This document shows positions 7,026 through 18,025 of a DNA stretch of 64,000 nucleotides, piece by piece; the first letter of the stretch is position 1, and each line of letters begins with the position of its first letter. The stretch spans positions 1 to 64,000 of the forward strand of contig NZ_BMPW01000009.1 of assembly GCF_014647795.1 (NCBI RefSeq). The letters are read 5' to 3'. Origin of the DNA: Actinoplanes campanulatus (GTDB lineage Bacteria > Actinomycetota > Actinomycetes > Mycobacteriales > Micromonosporaceae). A program made the position numbers and the translations under genes. The notes beneath the pieces are model-generated. The model did not search any database. It had not been told where the DNA came from and worked only from the letters and a program-made list of their open reading frames with translations.

Positions 7026-9635
7026 GTGGGTTGGGCCAGGCGATACAAGATACGGCTTGTCATCGGCAGCGTCTGTCTGATCATCGCGATGGCACTGTGG
7101 ACGGGCACCTTGTCGAGCGTCGCGCAGCTACTGCCGGAGACCACCGGGAACGCCCTGAACGCCTTTCTGGACGTCGGCGACAAGCTCGGCAGCATCGTGG
7201 CAGCGCTGGTCGCCGTGTCCACCGTGGTGAAACCCGTTCGCGCCGCCATACCGGCACTCGGCACCCCCGGGCGGGCGACAACCGATTCCGGCCCGCACCT
7301 GGTGGATCGCGCCGACAATCGCGCCCAGCTGCACCGGGCTCTGCGCAGTCCACGGACCCGGGTGATCGTGGTCAGCGGTGACGAGGGAGTCGGTAAAACC
7401 CAGCTGGTCAACCGCGTGCTGTGGGAGTCGAAGCTCAAGCTCACCGTTCACCCACACGAGGTGACCACGACGTACCACCCTTCGGCGCATACTCTGCTGC
7501 GCGACCTCGATGCCGGGGGCGATGATTCAGGTAGCTGGGGCCCGCCCTTCGACGAGTCGACGCTGGGCCGGCTGGAGAAGACCCTGACCCGCTATCGCAA
7601 ACAACGGGCGATCATCGTTCTGGACAACGCGGAGCTGTTACTCGACCAGGACCGGCATGTGGTGGATCTCGCGCTGGACGAGGCGTTCCAGGCGGTAGCC
7701 ACGGCCCGCCGCCATCGCGTGAAGATCATTCTGGTGACCAAGATCCAGCCCCGCAGTGCCGGCACGCACGAGAAGTGGTTGCCCCGCAAGCCGATCAAGG
7801 TACTCGGGCTGCCGTTCGACTTCTTCAAGGCGATCGCGCTGGAACGGCCGGGCAACGCGCATCGGATGGCTGCGTCACTCGGCGACGACCAGTTGCGCCG
7901 GTTGTGGCGCAACCTGGGCAGGCAGCTGCGACTGGCAGAGATCTTCGACGCGATCGCCGACCCCGCGAAAGGGGTACCAGCGCCGGAGCTTGAGCAGAAG
8001 GTGCACGGCTGGGTGCAGGACGACGACACCGTCACTCACATCCGGGAACGCCTACTCGATCAGCTCCTGACCGCGCTCACCCCGGCGGGCAAGCGCGTGT
8101 ACGAGGCTCTCGCCGCGTTCGCCTGCCCCGTGGACGTCGACGAGATCACGGCCGTGGTCAACAACGTAAAGGCCGAGAAGGTCGATCCGGGTGACATCCA
8201 GGACGAGCTCGACCGGCTAAACCGTCACGTGGTGCGCTGCGTCGACGGACGGTACTTTCTGCCACACGAGGAGGCGCTACGCGCCCTGCGCTGCGGTGAC
8301 GACACCGCCCCGGACGAGGCCGCCCGGATCAGGTGGCTGCTGCTCTACGCCGCCGACCAGCTCAAGAACCGGCGCCGGCGGCTCGGCCAAGCCCCGCACA
8401 TCGACCCGGTGGCCTTCTTCCCGGAGGTGGACGCACACCTGCGTGCCGGCTCGTTCGGGACGGCGTATCGCACCATCCGCGCCATCGACCGTGGCGCCGA
8501 CACCGGTCGGCCCGACCAGCGGCTGCACGAACGCCGGGAGCAGGTCGCCGAGCGGATCCGCCTCGACCTACGGCCCCGTAACTACCTCGTCCTCGGCTAT
8601 CTGAGCCACCGAGCCGGTGACCTCTCCCGCGCCGAGACACACTTTCGCAGTGTCCTGGAACTGGGCGGTGGCATCGCCTCGATCGAGGCCAAGGCCCGGC
8701 TGCACCTCGGCTGGATCTCCTGGTCCCGGGGCACAGCCGACAGCGCAGCCGAGGCGTTCACCCAAGCCCGCGACCTAGCGCCGGAGGATCCGGTCGTACA
8801 GGCCAGCGCGTGGCAAGGCCTCGCACGATGCGCCCGCCGGCAGGCCAGATTCGGCGAAGCGGTCACCGCGATGCAGATGGCCTACGACGCCACGGAGGAA
8901 CTGTCTCCGCAACGAGTCTCGGTGGCAGGCCGGCTCGCCCGCCTATACCTCGACACGCAGCAGACCGACGCCGCTCAGCGTGTCGTCGACGAGGCCCGTG
9001 CGCTCGCCGAACGGCATCGCGACGACGCACTGCGGGCGATCAGCCTCGACGCTCTCGCCGACGTCCGCTTCGCCCAGGGGCATGACGACGATGCGCTCTC
9101 GTACGCCCGGCAAGCCCTGGAACTGGCGCTGCGCAATCACGACGCGTTCACCGCGCTGCAGGCACGCCTGACGATCTGCACCGTACGGCTACGCAAGCAG
9201 CAGTGGCACCGCGCGCGGCGCGAAGCGACCCTGGCCGAACGCTACCGCGACACGGAACGGTCACTCATGGCGACCGCGCTGCGCGCAGTCGCCTTGCACC
9301 GAATGAAACGGCGTACTGAAGCCCGTCAAGCGTTCGACCGAGTCTTCCTCAGCGCGAAACTGCGCATCAAGCAGGATCCCAACGATGCCGCCGCCTGGGA
9401 ACTCGTCGGCCTCGCGCTGTGCGGGCTGTCGCTGCAGCCCGGCGGCCCGTCCATCGACGGCGCGGTGGAGGCGTTCGGGGCCCTGCGGCAGAACGGCAAA
9501 GTCCCGGCCGAAGGCCACGCCCGCTACCTCGCCTTCCTGGTCTCGACGATGGCCGGGCCCCGGACCGACCGCGCCCGGCTGCAGCCGGTACTCAACTCGC
9601 TGATCCCGGACTCGGTACTGCCCTCGGTCAGGTGA
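7026..9635 (+). CDS. Membrane-anchored STAND-like P-loop NTPase with TPR-type repeats
   Basis: 869-residue protein. Two hydrophobic stretches near residues 10-30 and 53-75 should anchor it in the membrane. An NTPase domain follows: Walker A GDEGVGKT at 118-125 and a Walker B IIVLDN with Asp200. A winged-helix-like region lies around 340-430. From about residue 510 to 830 the sequence is a run of helical repeats with TPR spacing and Ala/Leu/Arg pattern (for example LARCARRQARFGEAVTAM). The order anchor, NTPase, helical repeats fits STAND-type signalling ATPases, several of which sense phage or other invasion. The GTG start at 7026 has only a weak upstream purine run. Beside Wadjet and an integrase, a defence role is plausible but unproven. 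The 3' end overlaps the convergent regulator by 8 bp. Confidence 0.72.
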   Translation: MGWARRYKIRLVIGSVCLIIAMALWTGTLSSVAQLLPETTGNALNAFLDVGDKLGSIVAALVAVSTVVKPVRAAIPALGTPGRATTDSGPHLVDRADNRAQLHRALRSPRTRVIVVSGDEGVGKTQLVNRVLWESKLKLTVHPHEVTTTYHPSAHTLLRDLDAGGDDSGSWGPPFDESTLGRLEKTLTRYRKQRAIIVLDNAELLLDQDRHVVDLALDEAFQAVATARRHRVKIILVTKIQPRSAGTHEKWLPRKPIKVLGLPFDFFKAIALERPGNAHRMAASLGDDQLRRLWRNLGRQLRLAEIFDAIADPAKGVPAPELEQKVHGWVQDDDTVTHIRERLLDQLLTALTPAGKRVYEALAAFACPVDVDEITAVVNNVKAEKVDPGDIQDELDRLNRHVVRCVDGRYFLPHEEALRALRCGDDTAPDEAARIRWLLLYAADQLKNRRRRLGQAPHIDPVAFFPEVDAHLRAGSFGTAYRTIRAIDRGADTGRPDQRLHERREQVAERIRLDLRPRNYLVLGYLSHRAGDLSRAETHFRSVLELGGGIASIEAKARLHLGWISWSRGTADSAAEAFTQARDLAPEDPVVQASAWQGLARCARRQARFGEAVTAMQMAYDATEELSPQRVSVAGRLARLYLDTQQTDAAQRVVDEARALAERHRDDALRAISLDALADVRFAQGHDDDALSYARQALELALRNHDAFTALQARLTICTVRLRKQQWHRARREATLAERYRDTERSLMATALRAVALHRMKRRTEARQAFDRVFLSAKLRIKQDPNDAAAWELVGLALCGLSLQPGGPSIDGAVEAFGALRQNGKVPAEGHARYLAFLVSTMAGPRTDRARLQPVLNSLIPDSVLPSVR

Positions 9636-10245
9636 CGCCCGGCTGCTCACTGGTCGGCAGCAGCCAGCCTTGCTGCTGGGCACGGATGACCGCCTCGATG
9701 CGGGTGCGGACGCCGAGCTGGCGGTACAACGCCTGCAACAACCGGAACATCGCTCTCTCCGAGTAGCCAGCCCGGTCCGCGAGCTGCGCCACCGTCATCC
9801 CAGCGGCCAGCTGACGCAACCAGCGTTGCTGGTCAGCGGTCAGCTGGCGGGTCTCCGGATCGGCGCCGCCGATCAGAGCAGCCAGCACCTCAGCCGGCAC
9901 CACGGCCTGCCCGGCGCATGTGGCGTCGACGGTGGCGACCAGCGTTGCCTCATCCATCTGCCGGGCGGCCACGGATTGTGCGCCGGCACGCACCGCCGTC
10001 AGGCCGGCAGCCACCGAGTCGTCGGTCAGAACCGCGATGACCGGGCATCCGTCGCCAGCCGAACCCAGCTGATGAAGCAGATCCCAGCTCGATACCGCGT
10101 CCAGCGTCAGCAGCATCATCCTGTCGTCCCGACGGCCCCAGGCCAGCGGCTCACCTGGCTGCTCCACGATGTGGCCCGCGGCGGACAGCACCGTGGCGAT
10201 CCCGCGGCAGTACATCGGTAGTGGATCGACGACCGCGAGCAACAT
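9628..10245 (-). CDS. LuxR/NarL-type response regulator with atypical receiver
   Basis: 205 residues. The N-terminal half resembles a receiver domain, starting with a first strand and acidic pocket (LLAVVDPLP) and containing an LLTLD segment where the phosphoacceptor would lie, but the usual D-x-x-MP-x-x-DG signature is missing. The C-terminal 65 residues form a LuxR-type helix-turn-helix (LTADQQRWLRQLAAGMTVAQ, then YSERAMFRLLQALYRQLGV). It may therefore work without classical phosphorylation. It is convergent with the NTPase gene, sharing 8 bp, and divergent from the small gene at 10401. No kinase is adjacent. Confidence 0.7.
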   Translation of the reverse strand: MLLAVVDPLPMYCRGIATVLSAAGHIVEQPGEPLAWGRRDDRMMLLTLDAVSSWDLLHQLGSAGDGCPVIAVLTDDSVAAGLTAVRAGAQSVAARQMDEATLVATVDATCAGQAVVPAEVLAALIGGADPETRQLTADQQRWLRQLAAGMTVAQLADRAGYSERAMFRLLQALYRQLGVRTRIEAVIRAQQQGWLLPTSEQPGVT

Positions 10246-10400
10246 GGCGATGAGCGTAAGAGGACATGGTCATCTCAGCCCGCGGACGCCAGGCAGAACA
10301 CCGCCACAAGCCGTCGGAGACTCCCGCGACGCCGTCATGGTTTGTCACGCCGAAGCCGTCCTAGCGTTGACCGGGACGAGCGTGAAAGTGAGGGCCGACG

Positions 10401-10691
10401 TTGGGCAATGACAGCGACTTCGGGATTCCACCTTTCGCCGCAATCAATGATCGCGACGAGCAGATCCTGCAAGAGGCGCGTCGCGCGCGCATCACAGTCC
10501 ACCCGGACGACTATGCGACGATCTGGGACGTCGTCGAGCAGACAGCCGACTCCGCACCGGCAACCCATGAGGACCACGAGGACCTGGTCATGCAGACCCT
10601 GATCGTCGACTACGGCGTCGACGAGGCCGAGTGGGGGCTGCGCGTGCTGGTCGTCATGGCGCAGTGGCGACACGCGGAGGTCAACAACTGA
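10401..10691 (+). CDS. Small acidic hypothetical protein
   Basis: 96 residues, acidic and probably helical, with no family I recognise. The TTG start at 10401 is preceded by GTGAGG about 8 bases upstream; no better in-frame start is visible. It is divergent from the LuxR-type regulator. It lacks a signal peptide and membrane segments, and no enzyme motif is visible. Codon use is high-GC at third positions, consistent with a real gene. Confidence 0.5.
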   Translation: MGNDSDFGIPPFAAINDRDEQILQEARRARITVHPDDYATIWDVVEQTADSAPATHEDHEDLVMQTLIVDYGVDEAEWGLRVLVVMAQWRHAEVNN

Positions 10692-11171
10692 TCAGCCGCC
10701 GCCGAGGGCCCGGGCAACACCACAGGCCGGGGACCGCTTCAGGAAGTGAAACGCTGGTACGCAACTTCATCGACACGCTCGCCGCCTGGCCGCTCGCGCG
10801 CACCGCTGAGCCGGGCAGTTCCACCGGCAACGCGTAAGCGTGAGGTCAGGGACAGGCGCGGCGCAACGCGAATGCCGCAGACCGTCCAGCAGGGCGCAAC
10901 GCTCGCCGACAATCACGTCCTTCGGCTGCCCAAGGTTGCACGGGGCAGCGATGTCGAGCGCGTCTCTGAATCCGGCAACGTTGCGAAAGTGCCAGCGGCA
11001 CCTCATTCCACACGCCGACGAGGAAGCCACGCATCATGGGCGTGACTGGGATCACAGAATCGGCAAAGATGCAGGCCAGAGGCCTGTGTGCACCTAGAAG
11101 TAAGCGTCCAAACTGAATTCGATACTTACTTCTACTTCAGCCTGGTCAAGCGATATCGCCTGCGGCTATCA
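10692..11171. other. Gene-poor stretch before tRNA-Leu
   Basis: About 480 bp with only unconvincing short reading frames on both strands and a lower GC content at its right end. It contains one clear inverted repeat (11,095-11,134). It lies at the presumed border of the defence/mobile region and may be remnant DNA. Confidence 0.45.
11095..11134. repeat. 10-bp perfect inverted repeat
   Basis: TAGAAGTAAG at 11,095-11,104 and its exact complement CTTACTTCTA at 11,125-11,134, separated by 20 bases. AT-rich for this genome. It could be a protein-binding site or a hairpin; nothing decides between them. Confidence 0.55.
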
Positions 11172-11199
11172 TGTCCCACATTGACACCAATGTGGGGCA
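11172..11199 (-). terminator. Hairpin downstream of tRNA-Leu
   Basis: Arms TGTCCCACATTG (11,172-11,183) and CAATGTGGGGCA (11,188-11,199) form a 12-pair stem with one G-U pair and a 4-base loop, 18 bases past the tRNA 3' end. No U-tract follows, as is usual for actinobacterial terminators. Confidence 0.6.
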
Positions 11200-11216
11200 C
11201 GAATGCGACTTAAAAG

Positions 11217-11301
11217 TGTCCGAGGGGGGACTTGAACCCCCACGCCCGATAAAGGGCACTAGCACCTCAAGCTAGCGCGTCTGCCATTCCGCCACCCGGA
11301 C
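11217..11301 (-). tRNA. tRNA-Leu (anticodon GAG)
   Basis: 85-base tRNA gene read on the minus strand. Acceptor arms GTCCGGG and CTCGGAC pair with one G-U; the anticodon stem CTAGC/GCTAG encloses the loop TTGAGGT with anticodon GAG (reads CTC). The T-arm GGGGG-TTCAAGT-CCCCC is perfect and there is a long class II variable arm (TGCCC/GGGCG region). The CCA end is not encoded. tRNA genes are frequent integration targets; here one stands at the right border of the Wadjet/integrase/NTPase region. Confidence 0.95.
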
Positions 11302-11474
11302 CTGCTCTTGCTCTGTACAGCTTACCGGGGCCGTCACCGTGGCTTTCACCTGGGTTTCGGCTGCCCAGCGGGCCGCACAGGTGAGAACTATATACGGCTC
11401 CCGGGCGGGGTCGAAGCGGGGGTCGGGACCGTCACTGGGATCGGATGTGGCGTTGGGCGGGATGAGCGGGCAGC

Positions 11475-13223
11475 ATGGCGGACGTGTCGCAGCCGTCGCC
11501 TCTCACTCCGGCCCTCGAGCGGGCCCGTGGTCTGATCGCCGCGGGCAACTTCGACGCGGCTCAGGTGCTGCTTGAACGGGCTGTCGAGCTCGGGCGGGAG
11601 AAGCTCGGGGAGGACGAACCGGACGTGCTCACCGCTCAGCGGGAGCTCGCCGGGGTCTATCTGCGGGCCGACGATCCGATGGGTGCCCGCCGGGTGCTGG
11701 AGGACGCCTACGCGGCCGGGCAGTGGCGGCTCGGGGACGCTGATCCGCTCCTGCTGCACATCTCCCATGATCTGGGCGTCGTCGCTCAAGAGCTCGGGAA
11801 CCGGCATGAAGCGCGCAAAGCCTTCGGGCGTGTCGCCGAGCACGGGCCGGCGGCTCTCGGTGGGGGGGACCGGCTGGTCGCCCGGGCGCAGGCTTATCTC
11901 TCCGAAGATCCTTCAACCGCGACGGTACGGCCGACAGCACCGCCCCCACCCGCGTCCACGCCCACTCCGCCGGTTCCGGCGCCCGGCCCGGTCCACGGTC
12001 AAGGGCCGTCTCCCGTGCCCAGCCCGGCCCCAGCGCCCGGTCCGGTCCACGGCCAGGGGCCATCTCCGGCTCCCGCTCCTGCTCCGGGTCCGGGGTCGGG
12101 ATCACTGCCTGCGTCCGGGCCCGGGCCAGCGCCGATTCGTGGCCCTCAGCCGACCCCGTCGCCGGGTTTGCAAGGGGCGATGGAGCGGGCGACCGAGATG
12201 TTGCCGCTGGTTCGTCCGGAGTCGGTGGTTCCCGCACGGCCTGACCCGGTCACGCCTCAGCCGGAGACGCCGCCCGCCGGACCGTGGATCGGTGCTCCCG
12301 CGCCCAGCGTCGACGGGCACGCGCACCCAGCCTCCTTCCCGGGCAACGCGACGGCGAGCCCTGCGGTCCCGCCGGTGTCCCAACCGGGCCAGCCGCATGG
12401 CTATCCGGCGAGCTGGGCGGGTCACCCGGCACCGCAGCCGGGCTACCCGGACCCGGCGTCCGCGCACGCGGGCACACACGCGGGTCAGGGCCGGCCGGGG
12501 TATCCGGGTCCGGCGTTTCCGGGGACGCGCGGGAGTCAGCCGCCCGCCGGCTATGCGGGTCCGCAAGCGGGCCAGGCGAGTAGGCATCCGAACGGCGGCG
12601 CTGCGAGCCAGACGCCGGCCCCGCACCGGGGGGCGCAGCCGGGGCCGGGGAACGGGGGCCATCCGGGGTATGCGGCGGGGCAGCCTGGAGTGTGGCAGCA
12701 ACTGCCCGGGGGGTACCCGGGGGCGGGGCAGCCTGCGGCGGGTGCGCTCAGCCCGTACCCCATCGAAGGAAACAAGAGCGGGAGCCGCGCGATCGCGGTG
12801 GCCCTCACCGTGCTCGCGACGCTTGTCGCCGTCATCGCAGTGGGGGCGCTCGTCGTGGTGCTCGCGGACCGGTCGCAGGAGCCGGTGGCGCAGGAGACCG
12901 AGGGGACCGTTCCGCCGGGCGTGCCCGTTCTGGGTGGGGCGCCGCCGACCGGGCTGACGCTTGACGACCGCGGGACCAGTGTGGGGCTGACCTGGGGTGA
13001 TCCGGCCAAGGGCAAAGCGCCGTTCATCATCACGATGGCGAAGCGGGGCGAGCAGTTGAGGACGGTCGGGCACGTCAACCCGGGGACGGAGGAGTTCGTG
13101 GAGCAGGGGCTCAACGCCAACCTCGACTACTGCTTCGCAGTGGTGGCGGTCTATTCGACCAAGCAGGTCTCCAGTTCTGTCCAGGTGTGCACGAAGCGGG
13201 GGACCGCTCGTCCACAGCGATGA
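11475..13223 (+). CDS. TPR / proline-rich / single-TM / FN3-like membrane protein
   Basis: 582 residues in four parts. Residues 1-135 are TPR-like helices (ALERARGLIAAGNFDAAQVL and following repeats). Residues about 136-435 are a long low-complexity Pro/Gly/Ala/Gln tract. A transmembrane helix lies near 437-463 (ALTVLATLVAVIAVGALVVVL). The last 95 residues resemble a fibronectin type III fold, with the pattern GVSLTW-like GLTWGD and CFAVVAVY. The TPR part should be cytoplasmic and the FN3 part extracellular. It is the first gene of the envelope cluster running to 20,313. ATG at 11,475 is well placed after GGGCGGGATGAGCGGGCAGC. Function unknown; perhaps a scaffold. Confidence 0.7.
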   Translation: MADVSQPSPLTPALERARGLIAAGNFDAAQVLLERAVELGREKLGEDEPDVLTAQRELAGVYLRADDPMGARRVLEDAYAAGQWRLGDADPLLLHISHDLGVVAQELGNRHEARKAFGRVAEHGPAALGGGDRLVARAQAYLSEDPSTATVRPTAPPPPASTPTPPVPAPGPVHGQGPSPVPSPAPAPGPVHGQGPSPAPAPAPGPGSGSLPASGPGPAPIRGPQPTPSPGLQGAMERATEMLPLVRPESVVPARPDPVTPQPETPPAGPWIGAPAPSVDGHAHPASFPGNATASPAVPPVSQPGQPHGYPASWAGHPAPQPGYPDPASAHAGTHAGQGRPGYPGPAFPGTRGSQPPAGYAGPQAGQASRHPNGGAASQTPAPHRGAQPGPGNGGHPGYAAGQPGVWQQLPGGYPGAGQPAAGALSPYPIEGNKSGSRAIAVALTVLATLVAVIAVGALVVVLADRSQEPVAQETEGTVPPGVPVLGGAPPTGLTLDDRGTSVGLTWGDPAKGKAPFIITMAKRGEQLRTVGHVNPGTEEFVEQGLNANLDYCFAVVAVYSTKQVSSSVQVCTKRGTARPQR

Positions 13224-13312
13224 GACACGGGTACCCGCGGGCGAGCGGCTTTCCCTATGATGGCCTGCGTCCTTGAGGCGGATTGACCGGAATCGACAGG
13301 AGGACAGCTGCG

Positions 13313-15897
13313 GTGACCAGCGCAGAGGCGGTACGGAGGCGACGCCTGCCCAGCCGGGGGCAACTGGTCACGATGGCCACCGTGCTCGTGCTGGTGGCCG
13401 GGCTCGGGCTCACCATGAGGGGGCTCGGCACCGCTGACAAGGCGCTGGCCAGCTTCGACGCCGCCTCCTGGGTGTGGAGCAAGGGCAAGGGCGAGCTGGC
13501 CCGGATCAACGGCACGGCCGCCCGCATCGACACTCGCGCGGACGTCAACCAGGCTCGTGGGCACGCGTTGCAGGTGAGCCAGAGTGACCGGTTCGTGCTG
13601 CTTCGTGACGTCAACACCGGTGCGATCGCCTCGATGGACCTCACCGATCTCATGGCGTACTGGAATCAGCAGTCGGAGCCGGGCATCGGCGTGAGCGTGG
13701 CCCTGCACGACGACAGCGCCTTCATCGTCGACGCCGTTCAGGGCAAGGTTCAGCAGGTCGACCCGGCCTCGTTGCAGCCGGTGGGGGAGTCGTTGCAGTT
13801 CCCGCCGGGCATCAGCGGTGGCATCTTCGACGGGGCGGGCCGGCTGTGGATCGCCGCGCCCAGTGAGGGCACCGTCACCGCTATCGACCCGGGTGCGGCC
13901 GCCCCGGTGCGGGTTCGCACCGACTCGGTGGCCGCCGCCAGCCACGACCTGGCCGTCTCCGCCCTGGACAAGGGCATCGCCGTGCTCGACCGGACCACCA
14001 ACGCGCTCACCGTGATCGGGGAGAACGGGCCGGGCCGGCCGACCACGCTGCCGCTGACCGGGCCGGGTGAGCTGCCCGAGCGCACCGAGGGTGACATCAT
14101 CGCGATCACCGTGCCGGACGAGCGGCGCGTCTACACCGTCGGCACCGACGGGCAGGGGGTGCGCGACGTCACCGTCCCGGACGACGGCGGCGACCTCGGG
14201 CCGGCCGTGCCGTACGAGGATTATCTGTATGTGCCGGAGGACGACGGCACGGTGCACGTCATCAACCAGGACGGCCAGCCCGAGCAGCCGATCGACATCG
14301 AGCGGCCGGGCGGCGACCTGGAGTTGGAGGTGCGGGAGGAGCACCTGTTCATCAACGCGCCCGGCGCCACCACGGCCCGCGTCGTCGACGGCAACCACAC
14401 GGTCCGCCCGGTCAACAAGGAGCGCGACGACGTCGTCGGCGGCGACCCGCCGAAGGTGAAGACGCCGCCCGCCCCGCCGAAGCAGGAGAAGCCGAAGAAG
14501 CCGGTCGCCGCCAAGCCGGGCGCGCCCCGCGGTGTCCGCGCCGCCGCCGGCAACGCCGAGGTCCGCGTGTCGTGGCAGTCGGCGGCGGACAACGGCGCCC
14601 CGATCACCCGGTACGTGGTGGCCGGCGCCGGGCGCACCTTCCCGGTCGGCGCCGACCAGCGGTCGCTCGTCATCGACGGGCTGACCAACGGGCAGACGTA
14701 CCGGTTCGAGGTGCACGCCGTGAACCGCAAGGGCGACGGGCCCGGCCGGATGAGCAACGCGGTCATGCCGACCGCCGAGGTGCCGGACCCGCCGGGCACA
14801 CCGGTCGCCGAGGCGAAGACCGACGGCACGGTCGGCGTCACCTGGCCGGCCGCCAACGGCCAGGGTCGCAAGATCCAGCGGTACGCGGTGACCGCCATTT
14901 CCGAGGGCGTCAGCTCCCCGATCGGCGAGTCGACCACCACCACCCTCGCGGTGGCCGCCGGTCAGCTCGAATTCGGCAAGCAGTACGCGTTCACCGTCGT
15001 CGCGGTCAACGACAAGGGCGCCGGCTCGAAGGCCTCCGCGGTCAGCAACACGATCGTTCCGTTCAGCAAGCCGGCCAAGCCGGAGAACGTGGAGGCCGCC
15101 ACGGTCGCCGCGCAGGCCGGCGCGATCAGCGTCACCTGGACGGCGCCGGCCGACAACGGCCGCCCCATCACCGAGTACGTGGTGAAGGCCGGCGGTAAGG
15201 AGACGAAGGTCGCCGAGACCTCGGTCACCCTGACCGGGCTCGGCACGGGCGCCACCGTGCAGGTCGAGGTGACCGCGGTGAACGAGGCCGGCCCGAGCGA
15301 CGCGGCGACCGCCACCGCCCGCACGGTGGCCGCGCCGACGGTCACCATGACCGGGGTCGACCCGACCTTCAACACGGCGAAGGTGTCGTTCACGGTGAAC
15401 AACGGCGGCGGCACGGCCACCTGCACGCTCACCGTCTCCGGTGGCGGCAAGGGCTCCAGCGGCAGCTGCACCAGCCTCAGCGCCAGCGGGCTGAAGCCGA
15501 GCACCGCCTACACGTTCACGGTCACCGCCAAGAACGCGGCCGGCAGCGCCGCGAAGAACATGGCCAAGACGACCGACGCCCTGTACGGCACGGCCACCTG
15601 CATCAACGGGGACAGCGGGGACCAGAGGACGTACTGCGACTCCGACGTGTCCGGCCGCAACGGCAACGAGATCTTCAAGGGCACCCGGCAGGACGACGAC
15701 CAGCAGGCGGGCTGGGTCAAGAACGGGACCCGGCTCCAGGCGTACTGCAAGAAGACCGGTGAAGAGGTCTACGCGTACGTCTACAACAAGGACAAGAGAA
15801 GCACGTGGTGGATTCAGGTGAACTACGAGGGCAAGACCTACATCCCGTGGGCGTGGCTGAACCTCGACGGCGGGGACGACCTGGCGGACCTGCCGAC

Positions 15898-15904
<7 letters not shown>
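13313..15904 (+). CDS. Membrane-anchored propeller / fibronectin type III protein
   Basis: 863 residues. A signal-anchor helix lies at about 15-38. Residues about 60-375 contain repeated strand patterns like a beta-propeller (for example AIASMDLTDLMAYW, AVLDRTTNALTVIGENGPG, VYTVGTDGQGVRDV). A Lys/Pro linker follows (about 385-410), then three fibronectin type III domains (about 412-495, 500-585 and 592-672), another beta domain and an SH3-like Cys-containing end (YCKKTGEEVYAYVYNK, TWWIQVNYEG). The GTG at 13,313 was chosen over an upstream TTG because AGGAGG lies 9 bases before it. The stop overlaps the MoxR gene. In actinobacteria such proteins sit beside MoxR-DUF58-transglutaminase genes and are thought to act at the cell surface. 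Confidence 0.78.
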
Positions 15905-16872
<968 letters not shown>

Positions 16873-16915
16873 TCCGTTGCGCGGCCCTCACGACCCGAAA
16901 CATCAGCGCAGTGGG

Positions 16916-18025
16916 ATGACCGCCCGCGGCATCGCGCTCGCGGCCACCGCCGGGATCCTGCTCGGCACCGGATTCCGCTACGGCTACCCCGACCTGGCGC
17001 TGCTGGGGGCGGCCGCCGGGATCGCGGTCGTCGCGGCGCTGGTCTTCGCGTTCTGGCGGCCCCGCCTCGGCGTCGCCCGTGTCGCCGAACCCGACCGGGT
17101 GGCCCGCGGCGAACCCGCCGACGTCACCCTCACCATCAGCAACACCAGTAAGGTGCGGGCGGCCAGCCTGATCGCCACCGACCGCTGCGGCGCCGCGACC
17201 GTCGACGTGCCGCTGCTGCGCCTGCGGGCCGGGCACGACACCGTCGAGAGCTATCCGGTGCCCACCCATCGGCGTGGGCTCGTACCGATCGGGCCGCTGC
17301 ACGTCACCCGCCGTGACCCGCTCGGGCTGATCACCCTGAACCGGGCCTACGGCGGCACCACGATCGTCCGCGTCTACCCGCGCGTGCACCCGATGCGGGC
17401 CGTCCCGGCCGGGCTCACCCGCAGCCTCGACGGGCGCGTCGACAAGGTGCCGCAGGGCTCGATCACCTTCGACACGCTGCGGGAGTACGTGCCCGGCGAC
17501 GAACTGCGGCGGGTCCACTGGCGCAGCAGCGCCAAGGTCGGCGAGCTCATGGTCCGCGAACAGCTCGACACCTCCGAGCCGCAGATCGTCGTCCTGCTCG
17601 ACGACCGGGCCACCGCCCACCGCGGGGACAGTTTCGAGGACGCCTGCGAGGCGGCCGCGTCGATCGTCGTCGCCGCGGTGCGTGAGGACCTGCCGGTCAC
17701 CCTGCACCTGGTCGCCGCCACGCTCAGCGGGCCGCACCTCGACGTGCTCACCGAGGCGACCCTCGGCGACGGGGACCTCGACGCCACCCTGCGTCACCTG
17801 CGGGCGCAGAAACTCGGCGACACACTGATCTTCCTGACCGGGCCGGGCGGGCGCGACGATCTCGGTGCGCTCAGTGGACTGCGCTCGGCGTACCCCATCG
17901 CTCTGGCCGGAATCCTCGGCGACCGCGACTCCTCGCCCGCCGCGCCCACCGACCGCCTGTTGGTGATCGAGGCCGCCGACGGCGCCGAGTTCGCCGCCGC
18001 CTGGGACGGGGTCCGCGGATGGTGA
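16916..18025 (+). CDS. DUF58 domain protein, MoxR partner
   Basis: 369 residues. Two hydrophobic segments at the N-terminus (about 5-20 and 26-46) anchor it, an extended beta region follows, and the DUF58 signature YVPGDELRRVHWRSSAKVGE lies near residue 195. A VWA-like part follows (VVLLDDRATAHRGD). DUF58 proteins are the usual partners of MoxR ATPases and transglutaminase-like proteins. The ATG at 16,916 is chosen over an upstream in-frame TTG. The 3' end overlaps the next gene by 7 bp, so the cluster is one operon. Confidence 0.88.
   Translation: MTARGIALAATAGILLGTGFRYGYPDLALLGAAAGIAVVAALVFAFWRPRLGVARVAEPDRVARGEPADVTLTISNTSKVRAASLIATDRCGAATVDVPLLRLRAGHDTVESYPVPTHRRGLVPIGPLHVTRRDPLGLITLNRAYGGTTIVRVYPRVHPMRAVPAGLTRSLDGRVDKVPQGSITFDTLREYVPGDELRRVHWRSSAKVGELMVREQLDTSEPQIVVLLDDRATAHRGDSFEDACEAAASIVVAAVREDLPVTLHLVAATLSGPHLDVLTEATLGDGDLDATLRHLRAQKLGDTLIFLTGPGGRDDLGALSGLRSAYPIALAGILGDRDSSPAAPTDRLLVIEAADGAEFAAAWDGVRGW

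Noticed and set aside
10767-11030. 87-codon minus-strand frame before the tRNA
   Set aside because: Cys/Arg-rich, no ribosome site, no family similarity.
11217-11301. Duplicate of the tRNA-Leu 3' end as an attachment site within the window
   Set aside because: No second copy of the tRNA 3' sequence was noticed by eye within 1-11 kb or elsewhere.
12102-13073. Long Arg/Pro-rich minus-strand frame opposite the TPR/FN3 gene
   Set aside because: Typical high-GC shadow of the proline-rich coding strand.
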